The notes: generated by a model not told the origin, from the sequence alone. Counted from the stretch's first letter, positions 36,575-47,110 are shown. The stretch: DNA of 64,000 nt from Novosphingopyxis iocasae (GCF_014334095.1 NZ_CP060495.1:767001-831000), one strand, 5' to 3'. Program-made: numbers and translations.

Positions 36575-37083
36575 TGGCCGGCAAACCCGTCAACATCGCA
36601 CTGCTGACGGTCTCCGACACCCGCACCGAAGCCGATGATACCTCCGGGGATATTCTGGCGGCGCGCATATCGGACGAGGGCCACAAGCTGGTGGCGCGCA
36701 CCATCTGCCGCGATGACGCCGATGCACTGGTCTTAAAATTGGAAGAATGGATCGACGATCCGCAGATCGATTGTATCATTTCGACAGGTGGGACGGGACT
36801 GACCGGCCGCGATGTCACGCCCGAGGCACTGGAGCGCGTGAAATCAAAGGACATCCCAGGTTTTGGCGAACTGTTCCGCTGGCTCAGCTTCAAGACCATC
36901 GGTACGTCCACCATCCAGTCGCGCGCCTGCGCGGTCCTCGCCAAGACGACCTACATCTTCGCCCTGCCCGGCTCCAATGGCGCGGTTAAGGATGGCTGGG
37001 ACGGGATCTTACGCGATCAGCTGGACAGCACCAACAAGCCCTGCAACTTCGTGGAGCTGATGCCCCGTCTTTCGGAGCGATAA
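36574..37083 (+). CDS. moaB: Molybdenum cofactor biosynthesis protein B
   Basis: 169 residues, MogA/MoaB family: activates molybdopterin by adenylylation. LTVSDTRTEADDTSG and ISTGGTGLTGRDVTPEA are the family signatures, and ALPGSNGAVKDGWDGIL is near the C-terminus. It is fused by TGATG to the transglycosylase and lies far from moaC and moeA (58-60 kb). Family members are 150-195 residues. Confidence 0.93.
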   Translation: MAGKPVNIALLTVSDTRTEADDTSGDILAARISDEGHKLVARTICRDDADALVLKLEEWIDDPQIDCIISTGGTGLTGRDVTPEALERVKSKDIPGFGELFRWLSFKTIGTSTIQSRACAVLAKTTYIFALPGSNGAVKDGWDGILRDQLDSTNKPCNFVELMPRLSER

Positions 37084-37155
37084 TGGCTTTCGGTCCGACT
37101 GAGTCCTGAATCCAGTCGAGCGTCAAAGCTGCTTTCTCAGCTTATTGTTCCCAAT

Positions 37156-37479
37156 ATGTTCTCGTGCTACTCCGCTTCCATGGCAGAGTCGGCGGATCGA
37201 AATGTTGCCAAGGGGCGCGGGGCTACGCGCTCGGACGTCTCGCAGCGGTTCGGGCTGGCGGTGCGCGAGATGGACGGCGATTGGCGCGATGCCCGCTGCG
37301 CAATCGATGGCGAAGCACCCGTCTTGCGCACGCAGGTTACCGAGGAACATGCCAAAAGCATCCTCACCTTCAATCGCTCTCCCGATGTGCCTTTCGATCG
37401 ATCCGTGAACGCCTATCGGGGCTGCGACCAACGCCGTAACGGTTGCGGACAAACAACTCAATATGTTGAGCAGATGTGA
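37156..37479 (+). pseudogene. Truncated N-terminal fragment of a PA0069-family radical SAM gene
   Basis: About 300 bases encode a segment beginning near MAESADRNVAKGRGA (ATG at 37180) and ending at SVNAYRGCDQRRNGC, after which the homology stops before the radical SAM cysteines. It aligns with residues 3-80 of the intact protein at 37980 (about half identical: KGRGA, DGDW, VTE, SPD, GC), and resembles the typical PA0069 N-terminus (FNRSPDVPFDRSVNAYRGC) even more. The cysteine cluster CxxxCxxC and the rest, about 270 residues, are missing. It is almost certainly non-functional. Confidence 0.75.
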
Positions 37480-37585
37480 GCTGTCATCTTCCGATCAGAT
37501 TGCTACACCGCTCCCTTTAGGCCTACGACGCTTTGCGGACGTTCGTTGCTTACAACACGGTAGATGCTCTGGTGGGATAAGACGA

Positions 37586-37906
37586 GTGCTTTGGTGGGAT
37601 TGGAAGGCGAAACAGAAGCTCGCTTTATTGGCGGCGATACTGATCATCGCGGCCACACCCTGGCTTCTTCTTGGCTGGCTGCCGGGACAAATGGGAGCAT
37701 TCATCGGAGGAACGGCGCTCCTTTCGATCCCGCAAATGATCGCTTGGTTCATCTTCGTAGGTTTTCGAACAGGACGGATCCCATCAGCATATGGAGCGTC
37801 TGAATTGCGGGCTAAGGAACCGACTTGGTTCTGGCTCACGAATGCTCTTTACAGCGGCGTTCTGCTGACCTTTATCTGGCTCTGCTGGAGTGTCGCGACT
37901 GGATGA
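37586..37906 (+). CDS. Small membrane protein of unknown function
   Basis: About 106 residues from GTG 37586 (an ATG at 37463 would add 41 residues of doubtful quality). Three hydrophobic segments (around ALLAAILIIAATPWLLLGWL, FIGGTALLSIPQMIAWFIFV and the final FWLTNALYSGVLLTFIWLC). Not recognised. Its DNA is visibly less GC-rich than the surroundings and the gene lies exactly between the broken and intact PA0069 genes, so it may have entered with the rearrangement. A near-perfect 14-base direct repeat, TGCTCTGGTGGGAT (37565) and TGCTTTGGTGGGAT (37587), overlaps its start. Confidence 0.5.
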   Translation: MLWWDWKAKQKLALLAAILIIAATPWLLLGWLPGQMGAFIGGTALLSIPQMIAWFIFVGFRTGRIPSAYGASELRAKEPTWFWLTNALYSGVLLTFIWLCWSVATG

Positions 37907-37979
37907 ATCGCGAGCGGCAGCTTTCCACAGCATAGGAATCTGAATCGACATCGATCCATGTTCTTTCTATGTTCGCATT

Positions 37980-39050
37980 ATGGGTTACGTCAAAGGAAGA
38001 GGCGCGATCGCTAACGATGTAAGCGCTCGCTATGGTTTGCCGGAGCGCGAAATTGACGGCGACTGGCTGGATCAGGTCGAAGCGTTGGATGGGCCGAGCA
38101 TGGCGGTATCTACTGCGGTAACAGAACTCCGCCCGAAGACGATTATCTCGTATAATCAATCACCTGACATTCCGTTTACCCAATCCATTAACCCTTTTAA
38201 CGGCTGCGAGCATGGCTGCGTCTATTGCTTTGCGCGGCCCAGCCACGCCTTTCACGATCTCTCGCCCGGCCTGGATTTCGAAACGAAGCTGTTTGCGAAG
38301 CCGCAGGCCGCGGAACTCTTGCGTGCGACGCTGGCCAAGCCGACTTATGCCGTCCGGCCTATCGCTATCGGCACGAACACCGATCCCTATCAACCGATAG
38401 AACGGCGCTATCGCATCAGCCGCGCCGTGCTCGAACTCATGGTGGAAACGCGGCATCCCATCTGCGTCACCACCAAATCAGACCGTGTGCTGGACGATCT
38501 CGATCTGCTCGTCGATCTGGCGCAGGACGGCCTGACGGCAGTGGCGATCTCGGTGACCACGCTCGATCCGGCGCTGGCTCGCATCATGGAGCCGCGTGCC
38601 GCGCATCCCTCTCGGCGGCTGAAGGCCGTCGAGACGCTCGTGGCCAAGGGCGTACCGACCTATGTCAACATAGCGCCCATCATTCCTGCGATTACTGACC
38701 ACGAAATCGAAGCCATTACGCAGGCCGCTGCCAGTGCCGGAGCCAAAGGCGTGTCCGCGATCCCGCTTCGCCTGCCGCACGAGCTTGCGCCCCTTTTCCG
38801 CGATTGGCTGGACGTGTATTATCCGGACCGCGCCGCCCGCGTCATGCGGATCGTGGGCGAGCTGCGCGGCGGCAAAGACAATGACCCTGCCTTCTTCGCC
38901 AGGATGCGCGGCAAGGGACCATGGGCCGAGCTGCTACGGACCCGAATGGATATAGCACGCCGCCGCCACGGCTTCGTGAAGGGCAAGTTCGATCTGCGCT
39001 GCGATCTTTTCCGCAGGCCGGAAATCAATGGTCAGCTACGGCTGATTTGA
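37980..39050 (+). CDS. PA0069 family radical SAM protein
   Basis: 356 residues. The radical SAM cluster motif CxxxCxxC is in NGCEHGCVYCFARP (Cys76, Cys80, Cys83), followed by the DLSPGLDFETKLFAKP segment typical of this family and IGTNTDPYQPIERRYRISRAVLE; glycine-rich and SAM-binding strands follow. The reaction is unknown for the family; an enzyme related to SPL/photolyase-like radical SAM proteins has been suggested. Its sequence differs clearly from the remnant upstream. Confidence 0.85.
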   Translation: MGYVKGRGAIANDVSARYGLPEREIDGDWLDQVEALDGPSMAVSTAVTELRPKTIISYNQSPDIPFTQSINPFNGCEHGCVYCFARPSHAFHDLSPGLDFETKLFAKPQAAELLRATLAKPTYAVRPIAIGTNTDPYQPIERRYRISRAVLELMVETRHPICVTTKSDRVLDDLDLLVDLAQDGLTAVAISVTTLDPALARIMEPRAAHPSRRLKAVETLVAKGVPTYVNIAPIIPAITDHEIEAITQAAASAGAKGVSAIPLRLPHELAPLFRDWLDVYYPDRAARVMRIVGELRGGKDNDPAFFARMRGKGPWAELLRTRMDIARRRHGFVKGKFDLRCDLFRRPEINGQLRLI

Positions 39051-39084
39051 TGACTCAAGCATCGGATGGCGGGCATTGGCCGGA

Positions 39085-39519
39085 TCAGCCGAAGCCCTTG
39101 CCACCGTCTGCCGGCGAAAGGCGAACGAGCCGGCTGGTCTCGACCGCGGCCTGACGGTGAACCACCGCTTTGCGATAGTCCTCGTCAGTCACCAGCTCCA
39201 GGAAAGCACCGGCATTCGGGTAACGCGCGATGAAGACCGCATCCCAGCGCTCGTCCGTTGGCCCTATCAGCACGGTCTCGAAACCGCCACGATAGACGAT
39301 CGTCCCACCGACACGCGAGAATATGGGGCCGCTCTCCTTGCCATAGTTGCGATAGGCATCGGCACCCGAAAGTTTTTCACCCGCCAGCGCATGATCGGCC
39401 GGATAATCCGCTGCTTCCCGGAAGCGCACCAGGTTCAGCATTTCAATCGGTTGGTCGCGCGGCAGGCTTTTGAATATCTCGAACTGCTCGCGCTGCGGAT
39501 CGATATGGGAATCACTCAT
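39085..39519 (-). CDS. DUF1330 family protein
   Basis: 144 residues from ATG at 39519; a longer form adds nine doubtful residues. The core MLNLVRFREAADYP ... VGGTIVYRGGFETVLIGP ... WDAVFIARYPNAGAFLELVTDEDYRKAV matches the dimeric alpha/beta-barrel DUF1330 fold. Function unknown. It overlaps the stop of the upstream acyl-CoA synthetase gene by eight bases, so the two are likely cotranslated. Confidence 0.8.
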   Translation of the reverse strand: MSDSHIDPQREQFEIFKSLPRDQPIEMLNLVRFREAADYPADHALAGEKLSGADAYRNYGKESGPIFSRVGGTIVYRGGFETVLIGPTDERWDAVFIARYPNAGAFLELVTDEDYRKAVVHRQAAVETSRLVRLSPADGGKGFG

Positions 39520-41122
39520 CGATCGTCTCCAGCTTGTAGTCGGCATATTCGTCGCGAATTGCGCGCTTCAAAATCTTGCCCGTTGCGGTGTGCGGAAGCT
39601 CCTCGACAAACTTGATCTCATCGGGCAGCCACCACTTCGCGACGCGCCCCTGCAGATGATCGAGAATATCTTCCGCCCCGATGCCGGAACCGGGTTTGCG
39701 CACGATCAGCAGCAGCGGGCGCTCGTCCCATTTGGGATGGTGCACGCCCACCGCCGCCGCCTCGGCCACTCCGTCGCAACCCAGCGCCTCATTCTCCAGC
39801 TCGATCGAGCTGATCCACTCGCCGCCTGATTTGATGACGTCCTTGGCGCGGTCGGTGATTTGCATGGTGCCATCAGGGTAGAGAACGGAGACGTCGCCGG
39901 TATCGAACCAGCCGTCCGCATCCACGGTGTCCTCCTCGGCGCGGAAATAGCGCCGCAGCACCCAGGGCCCGCGCACATGAAGCCGCCCGCTGCTCTCCCC
40001 GTCGCGCGGCAACTCCTGCCCATCCTCGTCCACGACGCGCAGCTCCACGCCAAAGGGCGGGCGGCCCTGCTTGGTGATGATGTCCACCTGCGCATCGAAA
40101 TCCAGCTCGGCCCAGTTGTGGGGCCGCGCGCCGGTCGTGCCGATGGGCGAGGTTTCGGTCATGCCCCAGGCATGGGCAACCGTGATACCCGCCTTCTTGA
40201 GCCGCTCGATCATCGCACGCGGAGCGGCGGAACCGCCGATCACGACACGCTCGAGCGCGCCGTAGTCGCCGCCATTGGCGTCCATATCGGCAAACATGGC
40301 GAGCCAGACGGTCGGCACACCTGCGCTGAACGTGACTTTTTCTTCGCGGAAAAGCTTCCACAGGACGCCGCCGTCATTGGAGCAGGAACAAACCATCTTC
40401 GCGCCCACCGCGGCGGCCGCAAAGGGGATGCCCCAGGCATTGGCATGAAACATCGGCACGATCGGCAGCATCACGGAGCGGGAGGAAAGGTCCATCACAG
40501 CAGGTTGCAGCGCCGTCATGGCGTGCAGGACGTTCGAGCGATGCTCATAGAGCACGCCTTTGGGATTGCCCGTGGTGCCGGAGGTATAGCACAGCCCCAC
40601 CGGATCGCGCTCGTCCGCAGAAACCCAGGCGTAATCGCCGTCTTCGGCATCGATCAGCTCGCGATAGGTTTTGAGTTCGCCGCCGGGCTTGGCATTATCG
40701 AACAGGATGACCTGCTCCACCGTCTCCAGCCGATCGCGGATCGCTTCGACCAGCGGCAGGAACATCGCATCGACAAACAGCAGCCGGTCGCCCGCATGGT
40801 TCAGGACATAGACCAGCTGATCGGCGTGAAGGCGCGGATTGATCGTATGCAGAATGCCGCCCATGCCCGCCGTGCCGTACCAGCTCGAAATGTGATGGGC
40901 ATGGTTCATGGCGATGGTTGCCACGCGGTCACCGCGCTTCATGCCTAGACGCTCGAGCATCTGCGCAAACTTGCGCGCCTCCAAGGCAACTGTGGCCCAG
41001 TTGCTGCGGCTGAGCTCACCATCGGACCAATGGGTTACGATCTCCCGCGGGCCGTGCTCACGCTCCGCATGATCGATCAGGTTGGTGACGAGCAGCGGGA
41101 AGTCCTGCATCGCTCCGAGCAT
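39512..41122 (-). CDS. Medium/long-chain fatty-acid-CoA ligase (AMP-forming)
   Basis: 536 residues; start ATG 41122 has AGGAGAG seven bases upstream. ANL superfamily adenylating enzyme for fatty-acid activation. The P-loop-like motif is [13 protein letters not shown]; the ATP/AMP motif is [11 protein letters not shown]; the hinge aspartate is in WFDTGDVS and the C-terminal lysine in [11 protein letters not shown]. No other beta-oxidation gene is adjacent. Confidence 0.9.
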   Translation of the reverse strand: MLGAMQDFPLLVTNLIDHAEREHGPREIVTHWSDGELSRSNWATVALEARKFAQMLERLGMKRGDRVATIAMNHAHHISSWYGTAGMGGILHTINPRLHADQLVYVLNHAGDRLLFVDAMFLPLVEAIRDRLETVEQVILFDNAKPGGELKTYRELIDAEDGDYAWVSADERDPVGLCYTSGTTGNPKGVLYEHRSNVLHAMTALQPAVMDLSSRSVMLPIVPMFHANAWGIPFAAAAVGAKMVCSCSNDGGVLWKLFREEKVTFSAGVPTVWLAMFADMDANGGDYGALERVVIGGSAAPRAMIERLKKAGITVAHAWGMTETSPIGTTGARPHNWAELDFDAQVDIITKQGRPPFGVELRVVDEDGQELPRDGESSGRLHVRGPWVLRRYFRAEEDTVDADGWFDTGDVSVLYPDGTMQITDRAKDVIKSGGEWISSIELENEALGCDGVAEAAAVGVHHPKWDERPLLLIVRKPGSGIGAEDILDHLQGRVAKWWLPDEIKFVEELPHTATGKILKRAIRDEYADYKLETIDE

Positions 41123-41160
41123 ATCTCTCTCCTATCGAACCGCCCTGTTCGGGCGCTTTT

Positions 41161-44100
41161 TCAGGAGACCAAGCGCAAAGGCGGCGGGCCGGCCGGCCTC
41201 AACTCCGCAACATGGCTGATCCCCTCCAGCGACATGAGCCGTTCGCGCAGGGCTTCGTCAACCCGGAATGTCCTTCCTAGCGAGATTCGCGTGCGCCCTC
41301 GTGGTCCCGGTACGTCAATGATCAACTCACTGCGCCCGCCCGATAGCGGCAAGGTTATGTTCGCCACCTCGCGCAGGGCAATTTCGCAATCGACCTGAAG
41401 TTCAAGGCACAGCCGCGCTTCCGCCAGTGATCCGGCATTGGCGGTGAGCGGTCTGGCGGCGCGCACGGTCAGGCGCGCATTGTCGTCGCCCGGCCGCATA
41501 TCCAGCTCGACATCAAGGAGCAGGCACGCGCTCTCATCAGCCGCCTGGGACAGCACTTTGCCGACGTCCTCTTCGAAGCAGCTCGCACTGAATTGCCCGC
41601 TGGTATCCGACAGTTCGGCCATGCAGAAACGACTGCCGCGGCGGGATTCGCGCCACCGCACATTCTCCACCAGCGCCGCCATTTTCACCTGCCGCCGCTC
41701 GCCCTCGGCAATCGGTGGGAGGGCGGCGAGATCGGCCTGCGTCTTGACGCCATTCGCCATCAGCTGCGCCCGATATTGCGTCACGGGGTGCGCCGAGAAA
41801 TAGAAACCGAACGCATCTTTTTCGCGCGTCATGATCTCACCGGGAGACCATGCTTCTGCGGTTGGGAGACGCAGGGCCGGAATGTCGCTTTCCTCGCCGC
41901 CGAAAAGTCCGCCCTGCCCGCTGTCGCGCATAGCCTTGGCCGACTGGGCGGCGGCAAGAATGGTTTCCGCCCCCGCCTGCACGGCGGCGCGATCAGGGTT
42001 CAGCGCATCAAAGGCACCGGCGGCAGCCAGCGTTTCGATGCTGCGCTTGTTGAGCAGGGTGGGATCAATCCGCCCGGTTAGATCGTCGAGCGACTTGAAG
42101 GCGCCCTTGGCCCGCCGCTCGGCTACCACCGTCTCCATCGCCTTTTCACCGACATTCTTGAGGCCGGCGAGCGCATAACGCACCGCACGGTTGCCCTCCT
42201 CCGTGGTCTCGACGGAAAACTCCGCCTCGCTCTCGTTAAGCGTCGGCGGCAGACAAGTGATATCCAGACGCCGCATATCGTCCACGAAAATGCCGAGCTT
42301 GTCGGTCTGGTGCATGTCGAAGCACATGGAGGCGGCGAAGAACTCTTCCGGATAATGCGCCTTCAGCCACGCCGTCTGATAGGCGAGCAGCGCATAGGCT
42401 GCAGCGTGGCTCTTGTTGAAGCCATAGCCTGCGAACTTGTCGATCAAATCGAACAGCTGGTTGGCGCGCGGCTCGTCAATGTCGTTGGCAGCGCAGCCTT
42501 CCACGAAGCGCGTGCGCTGCTTGTCCATTTCCGCCTGGATTTTCTTGCCCATCGCGCGGCGCAGCAGATCGGCCTCGCCAAGGCTGTAGCCAGCCAGGAT
42601 CTGCGCGGCCTGCATCACCTGTTCCTGATAGACGATGATGCCGTAGGTTTCCTTCAGGATCGGCTCCAGAAGGGGATGCGGATATTCGATCGTCTCTTCG
42701 CCATTCTTGCGGCGGCCGAACATCGGGATGTTGTCCATCGGGCCAGGCCGGTAGAGTGAGACGAGCGCGATGATGTCTTCGAACCCGGTTGGGCGAACGG
42801 CGGCCAGCGTGCGGCGCATCCCCTCCGATTCCAGCTGGAACACACCGACCGTCTCGCCGCGCTTAAGAAGCTCGAACACGCCCGGATCGTCCAGCGGCAG
42901 CGTGGAAAGGTCCACCGTCTCACCGCGCTCGGCAATGAACTGCACCGCTTTTTGCAGAACCGAGAGAGTCTTCAGGCCAAGAAAGTCGAATTTGACGAGG
43001 CCCGCCGTCTCCACGAACTTCATGTCGAACTGCGTGACCGGAATGTCCGAACGTGGATCGCGGTAGAGCGGCACCAGATTGGCGAGCGGACGATCGCCGA
43101 TCACCACGCCCGCGGCATGGGTGGAGCTGTGGCGCGGCAGCCCTTCCAGCTTTCCGGCCAATTCGAACAGTTCGGCCACATTGCTGTCGCGTTCGATCTC
43201 CTGCCGCAATTCGGCAACGCCTTTGCGCGCCCGCGCCAGATCCCACGGATCGGTCGGGTGATTGGGGACAAGCTTGCAGAGGCGATCGACCTGTCCGTAG
43301 CTCATCTGCAGCACGCGGCCGGTATCGCGCAGCACGGCGCGCGCCTTCAGCTTTCCGAAGGTGATGATCTGCGCGACATGGTCCGATCCATATTTCTTCT
43401 GAACGTAACGGATCACCTCGCCGCGCCGCGTTTCGCAGAAGTCGATATCGAAGTCCGGCATCGACACGCGTTCAGGGTTCAGGAAGCGCTCGAACAGCAG
43501 CCCCAAGCGGATCGGATCGAGATCGGTAATGGTAAGCGCCCAGGCGACCACCGAGCCCGCGCCCGAGCCGCGCCCTGGCCCCACCGGAATGTCGTTCGCC
43601 TTGGCCCATTTGATGAAGTCGGCAACGATCAGGAAGTAGCCGGGAAAGCCCATGCCAACGATAACCTTGATCTCGAAATCGAGCCGGTCGAAATAGCTCT
43701 GGCGTTCTTCGGCGCTTAGATCGTCGTAAAGCGCGAGGCGAGCCTCCAACCCGGCGCGCGCATCGTCGGCGAGCTGCTTGGCTTCCCCTTCAAGATCACC
43801 GGCGATGCTGGGCAAGATCGGGGGACGCTTGGGCGCGCCGATGCCGCAGCGCCTGGCCACCACCAAGGTGTTGTTGAGCGCTTCGGGCAAGTCCGAAAAT
43901 AGCTCCTGCATCTGCACGGCGGGCTTCATCCAGCTCTCGCGGGGGCTTTTGCGGCGATTGTCATCGAGCACATATTGCCCGCCCGCGATACACAGCATCG
44001 CATCATGAGCGCGGTGAAAGCTGGGCTCGGAAAAAAGCACCGGATTGGTGGCAACCAGCGGAATATCGCGATCATAAGCCAGATCGAGCAGACCGGCTTC

Positions 44101-44652
44101 GGCTGCCTTTTCCACCGGATCGTCGCGCCGGCTGACTTCGATATAGAGGCGACCGGGGAAAAGCGCCTCCAGCTTCTCGCAATAAGCCGCCGCCTTATCC
44201 GGCTGGCGCTCTTCCAAATGACGGGCGAGCGCTCCTTCGCCGCCCGCCGTCAGCGCGATCAGCCCATCGGTGCGCCCCTCCAATGCCTCGAACGCAACAT
44301 GGGGCGCCTGTTCCAGTGGGCGGTCAAGATGGGCCTGCGAAACGAGCGCGCACAAATTGTCGTATCCGCCTTCATCCTGCGCATAGAGCGCAAGCCAATC
44401 GATCTGCGGGCTCGCCGGATCGCCGCTTGGGCGTGACACGGCCAGCATCGCGCCGATGATGGGCTGCACGCCGACATCGCGGCATCCCTTTTCGAAAGCC
44501 ATGGCGCCGTAAAGACCGTTGCGATCGGCCACTGCGACCGCCGGAAATCCAAGGCCGCGCGCGCGTCCCCCAATCGCCTTCGCATCCGTTGCACCTTCCA
44601 GCATGGTGTAGGCGGAAAAGACGCGAAGTGGTACGAACGGGGCGTAAGACAT
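41161..44652 (-). CDS. dnaE: DNA polymerase III alpha subunit (DnaE1 type)
   Basis: 1163 residues, replicative polymerase. The N-terminal PHP domain begins VPLRVFSAYTMLEGA; the polymerase active site has PDFDIDFCETRRGEVIRYV (the two catalytic aspartates) near residue 400 and GPGRGSGAGSVVAW upstream; an OB domain and C-terminal tau-binding region follow. Sequence and length are those of the replicative enzyme, not the SOS-induced DnaE2. A partly matching SOS half-site pair just upstream of the start is considered and rejected. Confidence 0.95.
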   Translation of the reverse strand: MSYAPFVPLRVFSAYTMLEGATDAKAIGGRARGLGFPAVAVADRNGLYGAMAFEKGCRDVGVQPIIGAMLAVSRPSGDPASPQIDWLALYAQDEGGYDNLCALVSQAHLDRPLEQAPHVAFEALEGRTDGLIALTAGGEGALARHLEERQPDKAAAYCEKLEALFPGRLYIEVSRRDDPVEKAAEAGLLDLAYDRDIPLVATNPVLFSEPSFHRAHDAMLCIAGGQYVLDDNRRKSPRESWMKPAVQMQELFSDLPEALNNTLVVARRCGIGAPKRPPILPSIAGDLEGEAKQLADDARAGLEARLALYDDLSAEERQSYFDRLDFEIKVIVGMGFPGYFLIVADFIKWAKANDIPVGPGRGSGAGSVVAWALTITDLDPIRLGLLFERFLNPERVSMPDFDIDFCETRRGEVIRYVQKKYGSDHVAQIITFGKLKARAVLRDTGRVLQMSYGQVDRLCKLVPNHPTDPWDLARARKGVAELRQEIERDSNVAELFELAGKLEGLPRHSSTHAAGVVIGDRPLANLVPLYRDPRSDIPVTQFDMKFVETAGLVKFDFLGLKTLSVLQKAVQFIAERGETVDLSTLPLDDPGVFELLKRGETVGVFQLESEGMRRTLAAVRPTGFEDIIALVSLYRPGPMDNIPMFGRRKNGEETIEYPHPLLEPILKETYGIIVYQEQVMQAAQILAGYSLGEADLLRRAMGKKIQAEMDKQRTRFVEGCAANDIDEPRANQLFDLIDKFAGYGFNKSHAAAYALLAYQTAWLKAHYPEEFFAASMCFDMHQTDKLGIFVDDMRRLDITCLPPTLNESEAEFSVETTEEGNRAVRYALAGLKNVGEKAMETVVAERRAKGAFKSLDDLTGRIDPTLLNKRSIETLAAAGAFDALNPDRAAVQAGAETILAAAQSAKAMRDSGQGGLFGGEESDIPALRLPTAEAWSPGEIMTREKDAFGFYFSAHPVTQYRAQLMANGVKTQADLAALPPIAEGERRQVKMAALVENVRWRESRRGSRFCMAELSDTSGQFSASCFEEDVGKVLSQAADESACLLLDVELDMRPGDDNARLTVRAARPLTANAGSLAEARLCLELQVDCEIALREVANITLPLSGGRSELIIDVPGPRGRTRISLGRTFRVDEALRERLMSLEGISHVAELRPAGPPPLRLVS

Positions 44653-44741
44653 AATTCGAACAGATAGCGAAGCTAGGCCGATTCGGCGAGGGGCGCGGCC
44701 CCTTATCTTGTGGATGAATGAGACGGTAGGGGCCAGCGGCG

Positions 44742-45068
44742 ATGTGGCAGGACGTGCAGAACTGGTTCTATTCGCTCGGCGCGAATTACGGCGTCGATCC
44801 GCTGGTGTTTGGCGCCATCTATGTGGGCGCGATCCCGTTCTTTCTGCTCTCGATCGCCTGGCTCGTTCGCAACAAGCGCGGCGGCAAACCGATTGTGTTG
44901 CCGGTGCTCAGCGCAGGCGTGTTCTTCGTTTCAGCCTATGTCTATCTGGCAATCGTCGGCCGCAACATCCCGATCTGGGTGTGGTTCTTTCTCGCCGCGA
45001 TGCTGGTTTACGGCGTCTGGTCGACGATGCGGGACATCCGCAAGAAGCTGGCCAAACCCGAAGGCTAA
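44742..45068 (+). CDS. Small three-helix membrane protein of unknown function
   Basis: 108 residues with three hydrophobic segments (LVFGAIYVGAIPFFLLSIAW, VLPVLSAGVFFVSAYVYLAI and WVWFFLAAMLVYGVW) and a basic C-terminal tail (MRDIRKKLAKPEG). Not recognised. It lies in the divergent space next to dnaE and stops five bases before the convergent lolD. Confidence 0.65.
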   Translation: MWQDVQNWFYSLGANYGVDPLVFGAIYVGAIPFFLLSIAWLVRNKRGGKPIVLPVLSAGVFFVSAYVYLAIVGRNIPIWVWFFLAAMLVYGVWSTMRDIRKKLAKPEG

Positions 45069-45073
45069 GGCCG

Positions 45074-45745
45074 CTATTCGATCACGCCTTCGTGAAGGCG
45101 GACGACGCGGTCCATCTTGCCCGCGAGACGCTCATTATGCGTCGCCACCAGCGCTGCGGAGCCTTCCTCACGCACCAGCGAAAGAAACTCGGCCAGAACG
45201 ACATCGGCGGTCTTCTCATCAAGATTGCCGGTGGGCTCGTCCGCCAAGATCAGCTTGGGCCGGTTGGCGAGACCGCGGGCGACCGCCACGCGCTGCTGCT
45301 CCCCGCCCGACAGCTTGGACGGGCGATGATCAAGCCGCTTTTCCAGGCCCAGCTTGACGAGCAGCCGTTCGGCACGCTCCACCGCCTCGGCCTTCTGCGA
45401 ACCCGCGATCAGCTGCGGCAACACCACATTCTCGCGCGCATCGAAGTCGGGGAGAAGGTGATGAAACTGATAAACGAAACCGATCTTCTCCCGCCGCAGC
45501 GTGGTGCGATCGTTGCTGTAGAGCGCGGACGCTTCAACGCCGTCGATGCGGATCGAACCCGAGAATCCGCCTTCCAGCAGGCCCACCGCCTGAAGCAGCG
45601 TCGATTTGCCCGATCCCGAGGGGCCGAGCAAAGCTACGATTTCGCCCTCTGCGACATGAAGGTTCACGCCGCGCAGCACGTCGATTGTGACGCCGCCCTG
45701 CGAAAAGCTGCGGCGGACATCGGTCAGGCGGATCACGTCATTCAT
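45074..45745 (-). CDS. lolD: Lipoprotein-releasing ABC transporter ATP-binding protein
   Basis: 223 residues. Walker [10 protein letters not shown] (residues 41-49), signature [16 protein letters not shown], Walker [13 protein letters not shown], switch histidine in VATHNERLA. Energises extraction of lipoproteins from the inner membrane. Overlaps lolC/E by eight bases. Confidence 0.92.
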   Translation of the reverse strand: MNDVIRLTDVRRSFSQGGVTIDVLRGVNLHVAEGEIVALLGPSGSGKSTLLQAVGLLEGGFSGSIRIDGVEASALYSNDRTTLRREKIGFVYQFHHLLPDFDARENVVLPQLIAGSQKAEAVERAERLLVKLGLEKRLDHRPSKLSGGEQQRVAVARGLANRPKLILADEPTGNLDEKTADVVLAEFLSLVREEGSAALVATHNERLAGKMDRVVRLHEGVIE

Positions 45746-46988
45746 AGCGTAGAACCTCCACCGGATCGGTATTCGCCGCCTTGAACGCGGGATAAAGCGT
45801 GGCGAGCACGCTGAGCACGAAGGCGAGAACGCAAATCGCGGTCACTTCGAACGGGTCGGTCTTGGACGGTAGTTCGGTGAGAAAGCGCACCGAAGGGTCC
45901 CACAAGTTCTGGCCCGTAATCGCCTGGATCACGTTCACCACGCCCTGCCGGAAGAACAGGAACACGAAACCAAGGACCAGTCCGGCGAGAATGCCGAGCG
46001 ATCCGATTGTAATGCCCACCGTCATGAAGATTTTCAGCAGCGATTTTCGGGTCGCGCCCATGGTGCGCAGGATCGCGATATCGCGCGTCTTGCCCCGCAC
46101 CATCATGATCAGCGAACTGAGAATGTTGAACACGGCGACCAGCACGATCATCGACAGCACGACGAACATCGCCACCCGCTCGACCGCCAGCGCCTCGAAC
46201 AGCGAGCTGTTGAGCGTCTTCCAGTCTGTGACGATCGCGCGGCCCGCGATTTTCGGCATGAGCGGCTGCAGGATTTCACCCACCCTGTCCGCATCGACCG
46301 TCTTCAGCTCGATCATGCCGACTTCGTCGCCCATCAGCATCAGCGTCTGCGCATCCTGAATAGGCATGACGATGTAGCTTTCGTCATAATCGTAGATGCC
46401 GACCTCGAAGATCGCGACGACTTCGTAGCTGATCTCTCGCGGCACAGTGCCGAACGGCGTTGCGCGACCTGCCGGGTTTATGATTGTGATGCGCGATCCG
46501 ACCGTCGCGCCAAGGTTTTGGGCGAGCCGCGAGCCGATGGCGACGCGTTCCTGTCCTGGCTCCAGAGCGCGCAGATCGCCAGCGACCGTTTTGCCCTCCA
46601 GCGTGGGGTTATCGAGAATGTTCTGTCGCAGCATTCCGCGAACGAGCACCGCCTCCACCCGGCCGTTGAAGCTGGTGAGAAGCGGTTGCTCGATCAGGGG
46701 CTGCGCTTCGGTGACGCCGGGGGTTTCCTCCACGTCCTTCAGAATTTCGCGCCAGTCGGGCAGGCGCCCGCCATAGCCCTGCACCACCGCATGGCCATTG
46801 AGGCCCACCGTCTTGTCGAACAGCTCTGCGCGAAAGCCGTTCATCACGCTCATCACGATGATCAGCGAGGCTACGCCCAACATCACCGCGATCAGGCTGA
46901 TGCTGGCGACGAGGAACAAAAAGCCCTCCCCCTTGCCCGGCAGCAGATAACGCTTGGCGACCATCCATTCGGAACGGGACAGGATCAT
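45738..46988 (-). CDS. Lipoprotein-releasing ABC transporter permease, LolC/E family
   Basis: 416 residues with four membrane helices (one near residue 25, three near the C-terminus) and a large periplasmic MacB-like core between. [20 protein letters not shown] is the typical N-terminus and [20 protein letters not shown]-type coupling region is visible ([17 protein letters not shown]). Alphaproteobacteria usually have a single LolCE-type permease (sometimes called LolF), so the assignment between lolC and lolE is left open. Operon with lolD. Confidence 0.9.
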   Translation of the reverse strand: MILSRSEWMVAKRYLLPGKGEGFLFLVASISLIAVMLGVASLIIVMSVMNGFRAELFDKTVGLNGHAVVQGYGGRLPDWREILKDVEETPGVTEAQPLIEQPLLTSFNGRVEAVLVRGMLRQNILDNPTLEGKTVAGDLRALEPGQERVAIGSRLAQNLGATVGSRITIINPAGRATPFGTVPREISYEVVAIFEVGIYDYDESYIVMPIQDAQTLMLMGDEVGMIELKTVDADRVGEILQPLMPKIAGRAIVTDWKTLNSSLFEALAVERVAMFVVLSMIVLVAVFNILSSLIMMVRGKTRDIAILRTMGATRKSLLKIFMTVGITIGSLGILAGLVLGFVFLFFRQGVVNVIQAITGQNLWDPSVRFLTELPSKTDPFEVTAICVLAFVLSVLATLYPAFKAANTDPVEVLRYE

Positions 46989-47110
46989 GGGATTATGGAG
47001 GACCTCTATCGGCGAATGGCCGCCGCCTTACGGGCGTGCAGCGATGGTGGCAAGCGATCGGCACAGGCCGCACCACTTGTTGCAGGATTGCAACGGGAGC
47101 GCCCAATTCC

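Noticed and set aside
41130-41158. Hairpin CGCCC-TGTTC-GGGCG followed by CTTTTT between dnaE and the acyl-CoA synthetase
   Set aside because: The T run is on the plus strand, while both genes run on the minus strand and no plus-strand gene ends there. It is not called a terminator of either gene.
44658-44672. GAAC-AGATAGC-GAAG, an SOS-box-like sequence six bases before dnaE
   Set aside because: One half-site differs from the consensus GAAC, and the gene is the replicative DnaE1, not the SOS-controlled DnaE2. A chance match is more likely.
44708-45784. 358-codon plus-strand frame opposite lolD
   Set aside because: Antisense to lolD and out of frame with the small membrane protein gene; composition is of the shadow type.
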